From contig NZ_CP133269.1 of NCBI RefSeq assembly GCF_030915525.1, positions 3,507,001 through 3,571,000 of the forward strand: DNA of 64,000 bases, given 5' to 3'. Origin of the DNA: Neobacillus sp. PS2-9 (GTDB lineage Bacteria > Bacillota > Bacilli > Bacillales > Cytobacillaceae). Positions 9,318 to 18,014 of the stretch are shown here, piece by piece. The translations under genes were made by a program, and so were the position numbers. The notes under the pieces are model-generated. The model was not told where the DNA came from. It ran no database searches and saw nothing but the letters and a program-made list of their open reading frames with translations. Numbering within the stretch: position 1 is the stretch's first letter; each line of letters opens with the position of its first letter.

Positions 9318-10254
9318 AATTGTTAGACGGTTGTTCTTTATGACCGGTCTTCTTTCTTTTCGTCTGCTCGGGCTCGTAGACTACTTCTACGTGACCATTT
9401 CCTCTTTTTTCCCTACTCTTAGGGCTCGTAGACGGCTTCTACGCGACCGTTTCCTCTTTTTTCCCTACTGTTCGGGCTCGTAAACGGCTTCTACGTGACC
9501 ATTTCCTCTTTTCCCCTACTGTTCGGGCTCGTAGACTGTTCCTACGCGACCGTTTCCTCTTTTCCCCCTACTGTTCGGGCTCGTAGACTACTCCTACGTG
9601 ACCGTTCCCTCTTCCCCTACTGCTCGGGCTCGTAGACTGCTTCTACGTGACCGTTCCCTCTTTTTCCCCTACTGTTCGGGTTCGTAGACTGTTCCTACGC
9701 GACCGTTTCCTCTTTTCCCCCTACTGTTCGGGCTCGTAGACTACTTCTACGCGACCGTTCCCTCTTTTCCCCCTACTGTTCGGGCTCATAGACTGCTCCT
9801 ACGTGACCGGTTCTTCTTTTTTCCCCTCTGTTCGAGCTCATAGACTGCTTCTACGCGACCGGTTCTTCTTTTTTCCCCTCTGTTCGGGCTCGTAGACGGC
9901 TCCTACGCGACCGGTTCCTCTTTCTTTTCCTCTACTTGGGCTCGTAGACGGTTTCTACGTGACCGTTCCCTCTTTCCCCCTACTGCTCGGGCTCGTAGAC
10001 TGCTTCTACGTGACCGTTCCCTCTTTCCCCTACTGTTCGGGCTCGTAGACTGTTCCTACGCGACCGTTTCCTCTTTCCCCTACTGTTCGGGCTCGTAGAC
10101 TACTCCTACGTGACCGTTTCCTCTTTCCCCTACTGTTCGGGCTCGTAGACTACTCCTACGTGACCGATTCTTCTTTTTTCCCCTCTACTCGGGCTCGTAG
10201 ACGGCTTCTACCAAATCAACTCCACCGTCATTCGCTCCTTCTAGCCGTATAGAC
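9318..10254. repeat. Tandem array of 17 clear plus 2 decayed 49-53 bp units
   Basis: On the plus strand each unit reads GGGCTCGTAGAC, a variable pentamer, CTACG(T/C)GACC, then a pyrimidine-rich tract ending near CTACTGTTC. GGCTCG starts are at 9371, 9423, 9475, 9526, 9578, 9627, 9679 (GGTTCG), 9731, 9783 (GGCTCA), 9835 (AGCTCA), 9887, 9939, 9990, 10040, 10090, 10140 and 10192. In-register degenerate units lie at about 9318 and 10244. CGTAG/CTACG forms a short dyad in most units. No reading frame persists because the period is not a multiple of three, and no unique spacers exist, so it is not a CRISPR. It fills the gap between the cinA terminator and the recA SOS box. Confidence 0.95.
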
Positions 10255-10270
10255 GATAAATCATAATTTA

Positions 10271-10308
10271 TAAAAAAATCACAGAACACTATTTAGTATT
10301 CTGTGACT
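10271..10308 (-). terminator. Intrinsic terminator of cinA
   Basis: GTCACAGAATACTA pairs with TAGTGTTCTGTGAT around AA, followed by TTTTTT. The stem includes the cinA stop codon, so transcription should end before the tandem array. Confidence 0.85.
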
Positions 10309-11545
10309 CTTTTAAATTACGTAATATAAAGTAGCTGCCGTATTTCACCGCACGGTTTCGAATCGCTTCCCTCGTTCCGCCAAGCGTAAGCTTTTCAACC
10401 CTCGTCGGCATCCCTTTCATTGCCATTCCAATATAAACGGTACCTACGGGCTTTCCTTCCACCTCAGAGGGGCCGGCAACACCCGTAAAACTAATCCCGA
10501 TATCCGTACCAAAAATCCTTGCTGCATTTTCGGCTAATTCATGCGCACATTGCTCACTTACAGCTCCATGCTTATCTAACGTTTCCTGTCTCACTTGTAA
10601 GACCTGATGTTTTACCTCATTTGAATAACAAACCAATCCGCCATTAAACACTGTACTCGCACCGGAGATAGACGTTAGCTCCTTCTGGAACATTCCTCCC
10701 GTTAAGCTCTCTGCAGCTGTAATCGTAAGTTTTCTATCTTTCAACATTTTTGTCAGTTCAGCCAATAATGAAGTATGATCATAGCCATACAGAAACTCTC
10801 CGACACGCTGTGAGATTTTAGCTTCTACATCATCAAGCATAGTAAGAGCAATATTCTCATCCGTATGCTTTGCAGTAAGCCGTAACGTAACCTCTCCATC
10901 CCCTGCAAGTGGTGCAATCGTTGGATTGCTTTGGGCATCAATCAAATCCATAATCTCTGTTTCCAATGCGGCTTCCCCAATACCGAAAAACCGCAGCACT
11001 CTTGAAACAATTTTCTCATTCGACTGAGCTTTCGATGAAAGTGCCTTTGCCCCATAATGAAGAAACATCGGTTCCATTTCCTTAGGAGGACCCGGCAGAA
11101 GCATATATGTATGATTTTCACCACTTACAACCATTCCTGGAGCCATCCCATGATCATTCGGCAGGACTTGGGACCCTTCCAGTACAAGTGCTTGCTTACG
11201 GTTATTTTCTGTCATCACACGGTTTGTCCGCTTAAAGAAAAGCTCAATCGATTCCAACGCCGCTTCATCCATAACTAATTGTTTACCAAGATGACGAGCA
11301 ATGGTTTCCTTCGTTAAATCATCCTTTGTTGGTCCTAAACCACCAGTAAAGATAATGATTTTAGAACGATTTTCAGCAATTTCAATCGCCGACTTCAATC
11401 TGTCAGGGTTATCACCAACTACTGTATGATAAAAAACATTAATACCCAGCCCCGCCAACTGTTGCGATATAAAGCGGGCATTCGTATTCACTATCTGACC
11501 GAGTAACAACTCTGAACCAACTGCTATAATTTCAGCATTCAACAT
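10289..11545 (-). CDS. cinA: CinA, competence-damage inducible protein / NMN amidase family
   Basis: 418-residue CinA with an N-terminal MoaB/MoeA-like domain (about 1-170, [15 protein letters not shown] and [11 protein letters not shown]) and a C-terminal nicotinamide-nucleotide amidase-like domain (about 255-410, TAAESLTGG and [10 protein letters not shown]). In the family the activities are ADP-ribose pyrophosphatase and NMN deamidase; in B. subtilis the gene is competence-induced and linked to recA. It starts [14 protein letters not shown]. The order pgsA-cinA-recA is conserved. Confidence 0.95.
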   Translation of the reverse strand: MLNAEIIAVGSELLLGQIVNTNARFISQQLAGLGINVFYHTVVGDNPDRLKSAIEIAENRSKIIIFTGGLGPTKDDLTKETIARHLGKQLVMDEAALESIELFFKRTNRVMTENNRKQALVLEGSQVLPNDHGMAPGMVVSGENHTYMLLPGPPKEMEPMFLHYGAKALSSKAQSNEKIVSRVLRFFGIGEAALETEIMDLIDAQSNPTIAPLAGDGEVTLRLTAKHTDENIALTMLDDVEAKISQRVGEFLYGYDHTSLLAELTKMLKDRKLTITAAESLTGGMFQKELTSISGASTVFNGGLVCYSNEVKHQVLQVRQETLDKHGAVSEQCAHELAENAARIFGTDIGISFTGVAGPSEVEGKPVGTVYIGMAMKGMPTRVEKLTLGGTREAIRNRAVKYGSYFILRNLKESQNTK

Positions 11546-11576
11546 ACTCTCGCCCTCTTTACCAGTAGTTTGTTAC

Positions 11577-12161
11577 CTATTTTGAATTTTTTAAGACATG
11601 ACTATTTTTTGCAAAATAGTCCCAACCAGACCAAATAGTGAAAATAAGTGCTACCCATAAGGATACTATATCAAATCGGAAGGAGATCAATTCAAAAATA
11701 GTATTATGTAGTAGGATACTTGAAATAGCCACGATTTGTGCCCACGTTTTAATTTTGCCGAGCATATTTGCTGCAACTACCTCACCTTCACCTGCAAGTA
11801 AAAGTCGTAGCCCTGTTACGGCAAATTCCCTACTGATAATGATGATAACAATCCATGAAGGAGCATAAACACCATTCAGTTCAACAAGAACAATTAAAGC
11901 AGCTGAAACTAGTAATTTATCTGCTAGCGGGTCAAGAAATTTCCCCATATTTGTTACCATGTTATACTTACGAGCATAATGACCATCCACCCAATCTGTT
12001 GTTGAAGCTAAAATGAAAATTAGTGCTCCTACAAAGTGAGTAACTGGTAATTCTACACCGAATAGGTGCATGTCCCCCCAATCAAAAGGTGCAAGCATAA
12101 TAATCAAGAATAGTGGAATTAATAATATTCTCGATACTGTAATTCTGTTTGGAATATTCAT
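11577..12161 (-). CDS. pgsA: CDP-diacylglycerol-glycerol-3-phosphate 3-phosphatidyltransferase
   Basis: Membrane enzyme making phosphatidylglycerol phosphate from CDP-diacylglycerol and glycerol 3-phosphate. The CDP-alcohol phosphotransferase signature is complete: D56, D59-G60, A63-R64, G73, D77 and D81 in TTDWVDGHYAR and GKFLDPLADK. Several hydrophobic membrane segments and 194 residues fit the family. It lies 50 bp after ymfM and 31 bp before cinA, probably in one transcription unit. Confidence 0.96.
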   Translation of the reverse strand: MNIPNRITVSRILLIPLFLIIMLAPFDWGDMHLFGVELPVTHFVGALIFILASTTDWVDGHYARKYNMVTNMGKFLDPLADKLLVSAALIVLVELNGVYAPSWIVIIIISREFAVTGLRLLLAGEGEVVAANMLGKIKTWAQIVAISSILLHNTIFELISFRFDIVSLWVALIFTIWSGWDYFAKNSHVLKNSK

Positions 12162-12184
12162 AATTTTCCTCCGCGTAGTTATTG

Positions 12185-12222
12185 AAAGCGAAAATAGTCA
12201 TCGATTGATGACTATTCGCTTT
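12185..12222 (-). other. 16-bp stem-loop between ymfM and pgsA
   Basis: AAAGCG-AAAA-TAGTCATC and GATGACTA-TT-CGCTTT pair around GATT with a 2-nt bulge. The stem starts inside the last ymfM codons. No T run follows on the minus strand, so it is more likely a processing or stability hairpin than a terminator. Confidence 0.6.
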
Positions 12223-13114
12223 TCAGAACATATTGAATCTTGATGTTCTGAACATTTGCTGTTGCTGGAATGGCGTACTCAAGCTTTTGGTCATTTATAT
12301 AAATTTCTGTGTTAGCTGCATTGCCGACCCTGATGGTCGCCAAAGTTTCTGCTGATAAATCCACTGTTTGACTTGAGGTCCCATTAATTCTGAGCGTGTC
12401 CGAAATGAAGGTTTTCCCCTTTCCGTTTTTAACACTAACCCAGGCATCCCCGCCTTTAGCAACCAACTTCACAACAAATTTATCAGCATTTTTCAGTTCA
12501 TAGGTCGTATCATGACCAGCACTTTGCACAACAGATATTTCTTGAGTCGGAGTGACCACTTCCGGAGTTTTTTCTTCCTCTTTTTGCTTATCGGTCTCCT
12601 CTTCTTTCACTTTCTCTTTTTCTTTCTTCTCCGCTTCTTTTGCTTTTTCAAGGTTCTCGGACTTGACGTATTTTACTGGATCATTTTCTTTACTGAGTGA
12701 TTCATTTGAATCATTACCAGCATGATTTGTTACAAGTACATAAATGAGACTAGCCAGCCCAACCACAAACACCCCAATTAATATTTTAGGAAGTAAATTC
12801 AAAATTTTCGAATTCCCATCATTAATTGATTTGTGGGTCGTTACTCTCGATAACTGTTGAGGTAACTCATCATGATAAGCAGCCGGAATTTCACTTTTAT
12901 AGGTCTCAAATATTTCATCCGGATTAAGGCCTAGCGCCTCAGAGTATTGCTTTATGAATGCACGAACATAAAAATTTCCGGGCATGCTTGCATAATTTCC
13001 TTCTTCTATACCAATTAAATAACGCTTTTGAATTTTTGTCATGGATTGTACATCATCCAAGCTAAATCCTTTGGCTAATCGAGCTTCTTTTAGTCGATTC
13101 CCTAATTCAGTCAA
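12212..13114 (-). CDS. ymfM: RodZ-like membrane HTH protein YmfM
   Basis: RodZ-family protein helping cell-shape control with MreB. The N-terminal helix-turn-helix is at about 4-70 (LGNRLKEARLAKGFSLDDV), one transmembrane segment at 108-128, then a Lys/Glu-rich linker near 145-190 and a C-terminal domain of DUF4115 type (205-300). B. subtilis RodZ (YmfM) is encoded at the same site before pgsA. 300 residues, start MTELGNRLKE. Confidence 0.88.
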   Translation of the reverse strand: MTELGNRLKEARLAKGFSLDDVQSMTKIQKRYLIGIEEGNYASMPGNFYVRAFIKQYSEALGLNPDEIFETYKSEIPAAYHDELPQQLSRVTTHKSINDGNSKILNLLPKILIGVFVVGLASLIYVLVTNHAGNDSNESLSKENDPVKYVKSENLEKAKEAEKKEKEKVKEEETDKQKEEEKTPEVVTPTQEISVVQSAGHDTTYELKNADKFVVKLVAKGGDAWVSVKNGKGKTFISDTLRINGTSSQTVDLSAETLATIRVGNAANTEIYINDQKLEYAIPATANVQNIKIQYVLKSE

Positions 13115-13135
13115 CTGTTAACACCTTCCAATTTA

Positions 13136-13924
13136 TTAAAAATCAAAATCTCCAAAATCTGATCCGGAGAACATATTATGTTGATCAACAACCTCGTAAG
13201 TAATCTCTTCTTCTGCATCGTTCCTGAGTTCGATAATATAGTCAAAATCATCGAGGGTATACTCAGAATTTTGTACGAAAATATCCGGATGCTCTATTAC
13301 TTTAACAGAAGGTAAACGCATGATTTCACGGACAAGCTGCCAGTGGCGCTCATTTGCACGTCTAGTTGAAACAATTCCATCAAGAATGAATAGGTTATTT
13401 TCATTGTACTCGTCTTCAATTAGTTGATTTCGAATGGTTTGTTTTAGTAGAGTAGACGAGACAAATAACCAGCGTTTATTTGCACAGACGCTCGCTGCTA
13501 CCAGTGATTCCGTTTTGCCTACTCTCGGCATTCCTCTAATTCCAATTAGCTTATGTCCTTCCTGCTTAAATAATTCTGCCATAAAATCTACTAATAATCC
13601 AAGCTCATCTCTTACAAAGCGAAAGGTTTTTTTATCGTCTGCATCTCTTTGGATATACCTGCCATGTCTAACAGCTAATCTGTCTCTTAGTTTTGGTTCT
13701 CTTAGTTTAATCAATTTTATTGTGTCCATTGTATGTAAAATTGACTCAAGTCGTTTAATTTGATCGTCATCTTTTGCAAGTATAAGAAGACCGCGTCTTC
13801 CTTCATCCACACCATTAATAGTTACAATATTTATTGAGAGCATTCCCAATAAGGATGAAATATCCCCCAAAAGGCCAGGGCGGTTTTTTTGAATCTCATA
13901 CTCTAAATACCATTCTTTTTTCAT
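13136..13924 (-). CDS. ymfK: YmfK family protein (DUF3388)
   Basis: Function unknown. The N-terminal 75 residues look like an ACT-type domain (MKKEWYLEYEIQKNRPGLLG), followed by a P-loop-like GMPRVGKT at 131-138 and an acidic C-terminus ending FGDFDF. The frame can be opened by a GTG at 13966, but AGGGGG before the ATG at 13924 and family start MKKEWYLEYE favour the shorter 263-residue form used here. It lies just upstream of ymfM in transcription order. Confidence 0.85.
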   Translation of the reverse strand: MKKEWYLEYEIQKNRPGLLGDISSLLGMLSINIVTINGVDEGRRGLLILAKDDDQIKRLESILHTMDTIKLIKLREPKLRDRLAVRHGRYIQRDADDKKTFRFVRDELGLLVDFMAELFKQEGHKLIGIRGMPRVGKTESLVAASVCANKRWLFVSSTLLKQTIRNQLIEDEYNENNLFILDGIVSTRRANERHWQLVREIMRLPSVKVIEHPDIFVQNSEYTLDDFDYIIELRNDAEEEITYEVVDQHNMFSGSDFGDFDF

Positions 13925-14072
13925 TATAAAAAACCCCCTACTAAGAAGTTTCGACATTTTTTTCACAACTCATCATCTAAACCTTATAATAAATGATTTT
14001 GAATGAAGATGAAAGGAAAAACAAAGATTATGGCATATTTATATGTAACAAAGGAAAAATTTATTTATCAAC

Positions 14073-14101
14073 AAAAAAAGAGAGGATAACTCTCCTCTCT
14101 T
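14073..14101 (-). terminator. Intrinsic terminator of ymfJ
   Basis: AGAGAGGA and TCCTCTCT form the stem around GAGTTA, followed by TTTTT; directly after the ymfJ stop. Confidence 0.8.
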
Positions 14102-14359
14102 CTAGCGGCTTCCGTTATTTTGAATAAGTTTAACCATCATATTTGCAATAGCCTGCTGTTCATCTTTATCAGCAACTGACCAAAGGTCTGCAAGCATTCT
14201 TTCTTGCTCATTTTTTGGTTCAACTTGCTTTGATAAGTAATCACCAATTTGAAACGCTAAGTTACCAATAGCCCCTTCACTCATACCTTCATTTTGTGCA
14301 TGATGAAGACGATCAGCTAAAAAGTCTTCCCATTGTTTCCAGTTATCTAACACTGACAT
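14102..14359 (-). CDS. ymfJ: YmfJ family protein (DUF3243)
   Basis: Small acidic soluble protein of unknown function, 86 codons from the ATG at 14359. AAAGGAGG with 7-nt spacing supports this start over an upstream in-frame codon at 14386. Sequence MSVLDNWKQWEDFLADRL is typical of the family, which is found only in Bacillus and relatives. It sits between ymfI and ymfK as in B. subtilis. Confidence 0.88.
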   Translation of the reverse strand: MSVLDNWKQWEDFLADRLHHAQNEGMSEGAIGNLAFQIGDYLSKQVEPKNEQERMLADLWSVADKDEQQAIANMMVKLIQNNGSR

Positions 14360-14467
14360 GACATTACCTCCTTTAAAATAGTACAAGGTTATTTTGCGAA
14401 GAAGAGGTGTGTCCTATACATGAATAACTTGTGAATTTTAATTCCGATTACAATAAACAATGTATAT

Positions 14468-15190
14468 TTATGTATACCAGCCGCCATTTACGGAAAGTAC
14501 TTGTCCAGTGATATAAGAGGAATCTTTGGATAGCAAGAATTTGACTGTTCCTGCTATTTCTTCGGGCAACCCCAGTCTGCCCATAGGGATTTCTTCACAC
14601 AATTCCTCTATTTCTTCCGCATTAAAGCCCTCCATCATGGGTGTGGCCACTGCTCCAGGAGCAATCGCATTCACTCGAATCCCATTTAAGGCCACTTCTT
14701 TACTAAGGGCTTTCACAAAGGCAATTTGTGCACCCTTCGCAGTGGAATAAACCACTTCACACGCAGCACCCGTTTGACCCCAAATGGATGAAATAAAGAC
14801 AATATTTCCAGACTTTTTATGTAGTAATTTCGGCAACATTTCCTTGGTAAGCATTATTGGATTTAGCACGTGCACATTCATCAATTCTTGTGCATCTTCC
14901 AGCTCCAAATCCATGAGCATCCCATAATGACTATTCCCGCTACAATGAATGATGGCATCTAAGGAAAAAATTTGTGAAGAGATTGTCTCATAGCCCTTCG
15001 AATTTGATAAGTCTGCCTGTATGGGTAAGTACTCCCCGCCAAATTGTTCAAGCTTCTTCATTAAATCACTTATAGAATCACTATTCTTATTATAATGTAG
15101 ATACAAATGATACCCATCTGCTGCTAACCTACATGCAACCGCTTGTCCTATTCCACCACTTGCTCCCGTAATGAGTGCGTATTTTTTCAT
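14468..15190 (-). CDS. ymfI: Short-chain dehydrogenase YmfI
   Basis: Classical SDR oxidoreductase of 240 residues, related to 3-oxoacyl-ACP reductases. The cofactor motif TGASGGIG is at 8-15, catalytic Ser135 in VFISS, and Tyr148/Lys152 in YSTAK. The C-terminus GQVLSVNGGWYT is typical. Physiological substrate unknown. It follows ymfF-ymfH, separated from ymfH by that gene's terminator. Confidence 0.88.
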   Translation of the reverse strand: MKKYALITGASGGIGQAVACRLAADGYHLYLHYNKNSDSISDLMKKLEQFGGEYLPIQADLSNSKGYETISSQIFSLDAIIHCSGNSHYGMLMDLELEDAQELMNVHVLNPIMLTKEMLPKLLHKKSGNIVFISSIWGQTGAACEVVYSTAKGAQIAFVKALSKEVALNGIRVNAIAPGAVATPMMEGFNAEEIEELCEEIPMGRLGLPEEIAGTVKFLLSKDSSYITGQVLSVNGGWYT

Positions 15191-15221
15191 TTTCAGATCA
15201 CTCTCTCTATGTAATAACAGG

Positions 15222-15248
15222 AGAAAAAGCGCCGCGTAAACGACGCTT
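15222..15248 (-). terminator. Intrinsic terminator of ymfFH
   Basis: AAGCGTCG and CGGCGCTT pair around TTTACG with one G-U pair, followed by TTT. It begins 6 nt after the ymfH stop. Confidence 0.8.
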
Positions 15249-15254
15249 CTTCCT

Positions 15255-16547
15255 TTATTTTTTCTTTGGAATGACTTGGCATACTGAAAAGCGATCTTCC
15301 GAGATCACTTCTGTAGCTAATGATTGAACATCCTGAAGCGTAATACTTTCTAATGTAGGAACGACATCAAATAAATTCATATCATTAAATGCATACCTCG
15401 TGAATTGATTGGCAATATATTCAGGCGAGTTGACAGCACGTAAAAAGGCACCAATTTTTTTCTTCTTTGCCCTTGCAAGCTGCTCCTCAGTAATAGAACT
15501 ATTCTTTTTTGCATCCAAAAGCATTTTTTCTAATCTCTCAGCTAATTGATCTGGTTCTCTTGTGTCCCCACCTACCATTGCAAAGCCAAAACCTTGTTCT
15601 TGTGTATAGTCGAATGAGAACGTTTCATCAATCAAACCCTCACTGTAGAGCTGATTATAGTTTTCAGAGCTTTTTCCAAACAACAGATCAAGCAGAACAT
15701 TCATCGTTAGTTCATTTTTTAGCATTTCCGCTCCCATTTGATCCACATGGAGAGCTTTAATTCCTACTAATGCTTTTGAAGTTTGTACATTCATTTCAAG
15801 CACTTGCTTTTTTTCAGCTGCTTGTGTTGGTTCTGATTCAAATTTACGTTTGATTTCCCGCTGATCCTTATAATCCTTCTTCGCCTGATTTTCCCTTACT
15901 TGATTCATTATCTTTCCAGGGTCTACAGGTCCAACAATAAATAACAGCATATTACTTGGATGATAAAAAGTATTATAACATTCGTATAACCAATCCTTTG
16001 TAATATGGGAAATGGATTCAATTGTTCCGGCTATATCAATTTTTACCGGATGATTTTGGTACAGATTTTGAATCAAACCAAAGTATAGGCGCCAATCGGG
16101 ATTGTCATCATACATCGTGATTTCCTGACCAATAATCCCTTTTTCTTTTTCAACTGTTTTCTCAGAAAAATAAGGTTCTTGAACGAAATCAATCAATGTT
16201 TCTAGATTTTTTTCCACATCTGATGTGCTAGAAAACAAATAGGCGGTCCTTGTAAAAGAGGTAAACGCATTTGCAGAAGCTCCTTGACGGCTAAATTGCT
16301 GAAATACGTCTCCATCCTCTTTCTCAAAAAGTTTATGCTCTAAAAAGTGAGCAATTCCATCTGGTACTTTTACGTATTCGTCTTTTCCCAATGGAATAAA
16401 GGTATTATCTACAGAACCGTATTTTGTGGTAAAGGTCGCATACGTTTTATTAAAACCATTCTTCGGTAAAATATAGACATTGAGGCCATTGGACATTTTT
16501 TCATGGTACAGCTCTTCTTGAAGTTGGTCAAAATTAATCTTCTCCAT
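15255..16547 (-). CDS. ymfH: M16 zinc peptidase YmfH
   Basis: 430-residue M16 (pitrilysin-type) metallopeptidase with an intact zinc motif HFLEH at 67-71 and the downstream E-rich helix EKEKGIIGQEITMYDDNPD. Probably works as a partner of YmfF, since M16 proteins often pair an active and an inactive chain. The ATG overlaps the ymfF stop by one base (TAATG), so translation is coupled. Substrate unknown. Confidence 0.9.
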   Translation of the reverse strand: MEKINFDQLQEELYHEKMSNGLNVYILPKNGFNKTYATFTTKYGSVDNTFIPLGKDEYVKVPDGIAHFLEHKLFEKEDGDVFQQFSRQGASANAFTSFTRTAYLFSSTSDVEKNLETLIDFVQEPYFSEKTVEKEKGIIGQEITMYDDNPDWRLYFGLIQNLYQNHPVKIDIAGTIESISHITKDWLYECYNTFYHPSNMLLFIVGPVDPGKIMNQVRENQAKKDYKDQREIKRKFESEPTQAAEKKQVLEMNVQTSKALVGIKALHVDQMGAEMLKNELTMNVLLDLLFGKSSENYNQLYSEGLIDETFSFDYTQEQGFGFAMVGGDTREPDQLAERLEKMLLDAKKNSSITEEQLARAKKKKIGAFLRAVNSPEYIANQFTRYAFNDMNLFDVVPTLESITLQDVQSLATEVISEDRFSVCQVIPKKK

Positions 16548-17827
16548 TATTTGCCCGCCTCCGTTCCGGTTAAGAAATAAATAGTATCTAAATCGATTTT
16601 GTTTGCAACTGCCACAATTTCTTCTTTGGTCGTTTTATCCATTTCCGTCAGCCATGTATCTAGCTTAATATCTGTATGTGCCACAACATTATGATAAAGG
16701 ATTTCCGTTAAACCACGAGAGGTATCAATGGTTTCTAAGATTTGATTTCTAATGACCGCTTTGGTTTGCTCTAACTCTTGTTCAGTGAAATCTCCCTTTT
16801 TCATTGCCCCCATTTGCTCGTTAATAATTCCTATTGCTTGATCATAGTTTTTTAAATCGATTCCTGACATGACCATCATTAAGCCTTTATGACTTTCTAA
16901 TCGGCTGGCAGCGTAGTAGGCTAAGCTTGCCTTTTCGCGAACATTGATAAATAACTTAGAATGTGAAAAGCCACCGAAAATTCCATTAAAGACCTGAAGA
17001 GCAAAATAATCTGAATCGCCATACACAATATTTGTGCGGTAACCCATATTTAACTTTCCTTGTTTTACATCCTGCTCTTCTTTGACCTCATTTACATCCG
17101 ATCTTTTGTTAATACTTTGTTGTTCCACCCTTTTTGGTGTGCGGTCTTCAAATTGGAGCAGCTCAGAAGAAAGTTTTTTTACATCTTCTTCATTTACATC
17201 ACCAATCACATACAGGTCCATCTCATCTTCTAAAAAGGCTCTTTTAAAGTATTCATATAAATTTTCCGCAGTAATGCCATCCACATCTGCCGCATCTCCG
17301 TTAACTTCTAAAGCGTATGGCTCTTCCTTACACATTTCCTGTAACAAGCGAACATTCGAATAGCGCATTTTATCGTCAAAAACCGAATGAATTCGCTGCT
17401 TGAGGGCTCGCTTTTCTTTTTCTACTGTTTCATTGTCAAACGCATTACCAGTAACATTTGGTTTAGTTAAGATCTCTGCAAGCAGTTCAAACCCCTTCTT
17501 TAATAATGGGCTTGGGTCACTAAGAAACTTTTCATTTGCAATCTCAATGGAAAAACTGATTACATGGTATTCACCTTTTTTAGATAAATCCACAAATAGA
17601 GTTGCCCCATATAATTCATCTAGGTATGAGCGAAGTGCGGTGGTTGAAGCGTATTTTGCAGAACTACTTTGTAATACCTGTGGAAGAAGGGCCCTTTTCG
17701 TCACATCTTCTTTTGTTAATGGTGCTTTCATCTTCCAAACGAAGGTATTCGTTTTGTATTTATCCGTTTGAATCACATGGAGTTTATACCCTTGCATTTC
17801 CAATATTTTTTCTGCAGTAGCGTCCAT
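16547..17827 (-). CDS. ymfF: M16-like protein YmfF lacking the zinc motif
   Basis: 426-residue M16-family chain. Where an active family member has HxxEH, this protein has LPQVLQSSSAKYASTTALRS, with no histidine pair, so it is probably a non-catalytic subunit. The YmfF/YmfH pairing is conserved in Bacillus. It is the first gene of a two-gene operon; a promoter lies about 95 bp upstream. Confidence 0.88.
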   Translation of the reverse strand: MDATAEKILEMQGYKLHVIQTDKYKTNTFVWKMKAPLTKEDVTKRALLPQVLQSSSAKYASTTALRSYLDELYGATLFVDLSKKGEYHVISFSIEIANEKFLSDPSPLLKKGFELLAEILTKPNVTGNAFDNETVEKEKRALKQRIHSVFDDKMRYSNVRLLQEMCKEEPYALEVNGDAADVDGITAENLYEYFKRAFLEDEMDLYVIGDVNEEDVKKLSSELLQFEDRTPKRVEQQSINKRSDVNEVKEEQDVKQGKLNMGYRTNIVYGDSDYFALQVFNGIFGGFSHSKLFINVREKASLAYYAASRLESHKGLMMVMSGIDLKNYDQAIGIINEQMGAMKKGDFTEQELEQTKAVIRNQILETIDTSRGLTEILYHNVVAHTDIKLDTWLTEMDKTTKEEIVAVANKIDLDTIYFLTGTEAGK

Positions 17828-17919
17828 TTATATCCTCCTTATCGGTAAAGGGTCATATATTACAATATGTAAACATTTTTCTTAATATCTTTTCCTTTGT
17901 AATAAAACCTATACTTATT

Positions 17920-17949
17920 ACTATAATTTGACAAGCTTGTTTTATACAA
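17920..17949 (-). promoter_or_regulatory. Candidate promoter of ymfFH
   Basis: TTGTAT (17944-17949), 18-bp spacer and TATAGT (17920-17925) on the minus strand. The spacer contains the perfect palindrome ACAAGCTTGT (17931-17940), a possible operator. Confidence 0.4.
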
Positions 17950-17970
17950 GTAAATGCGTTTATTAAAAAC

Positions 17971-18006
17971 AAAAAAAGCTCTCAGTGGGTGACTGAGAGC
18001 TTTTTC
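17971..18006 (-). terminator. Intrinsic terminator of the nucleoside ABC operon
   Basis: AAAAAGCTCTCAGT pairs perfectly with ACTGAGAGCTTTTT around CACCC; it starts 9 nt past the permease stop. Confidence 0.9.
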
Positions 18007-18014
18007 TATAATTA

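Noticed and set aside
9371..10212. CRISPR array
   Set aside because: The whole 50-bp unit is repeated; there are no unique spacers between short identical repeats, and no cas genes are near.
17082..17363. Plus-strand ORF opposite ymfF
   Set aside because: Shadow of ymfF; the minus-strand reading has clear homology and ribosome site.
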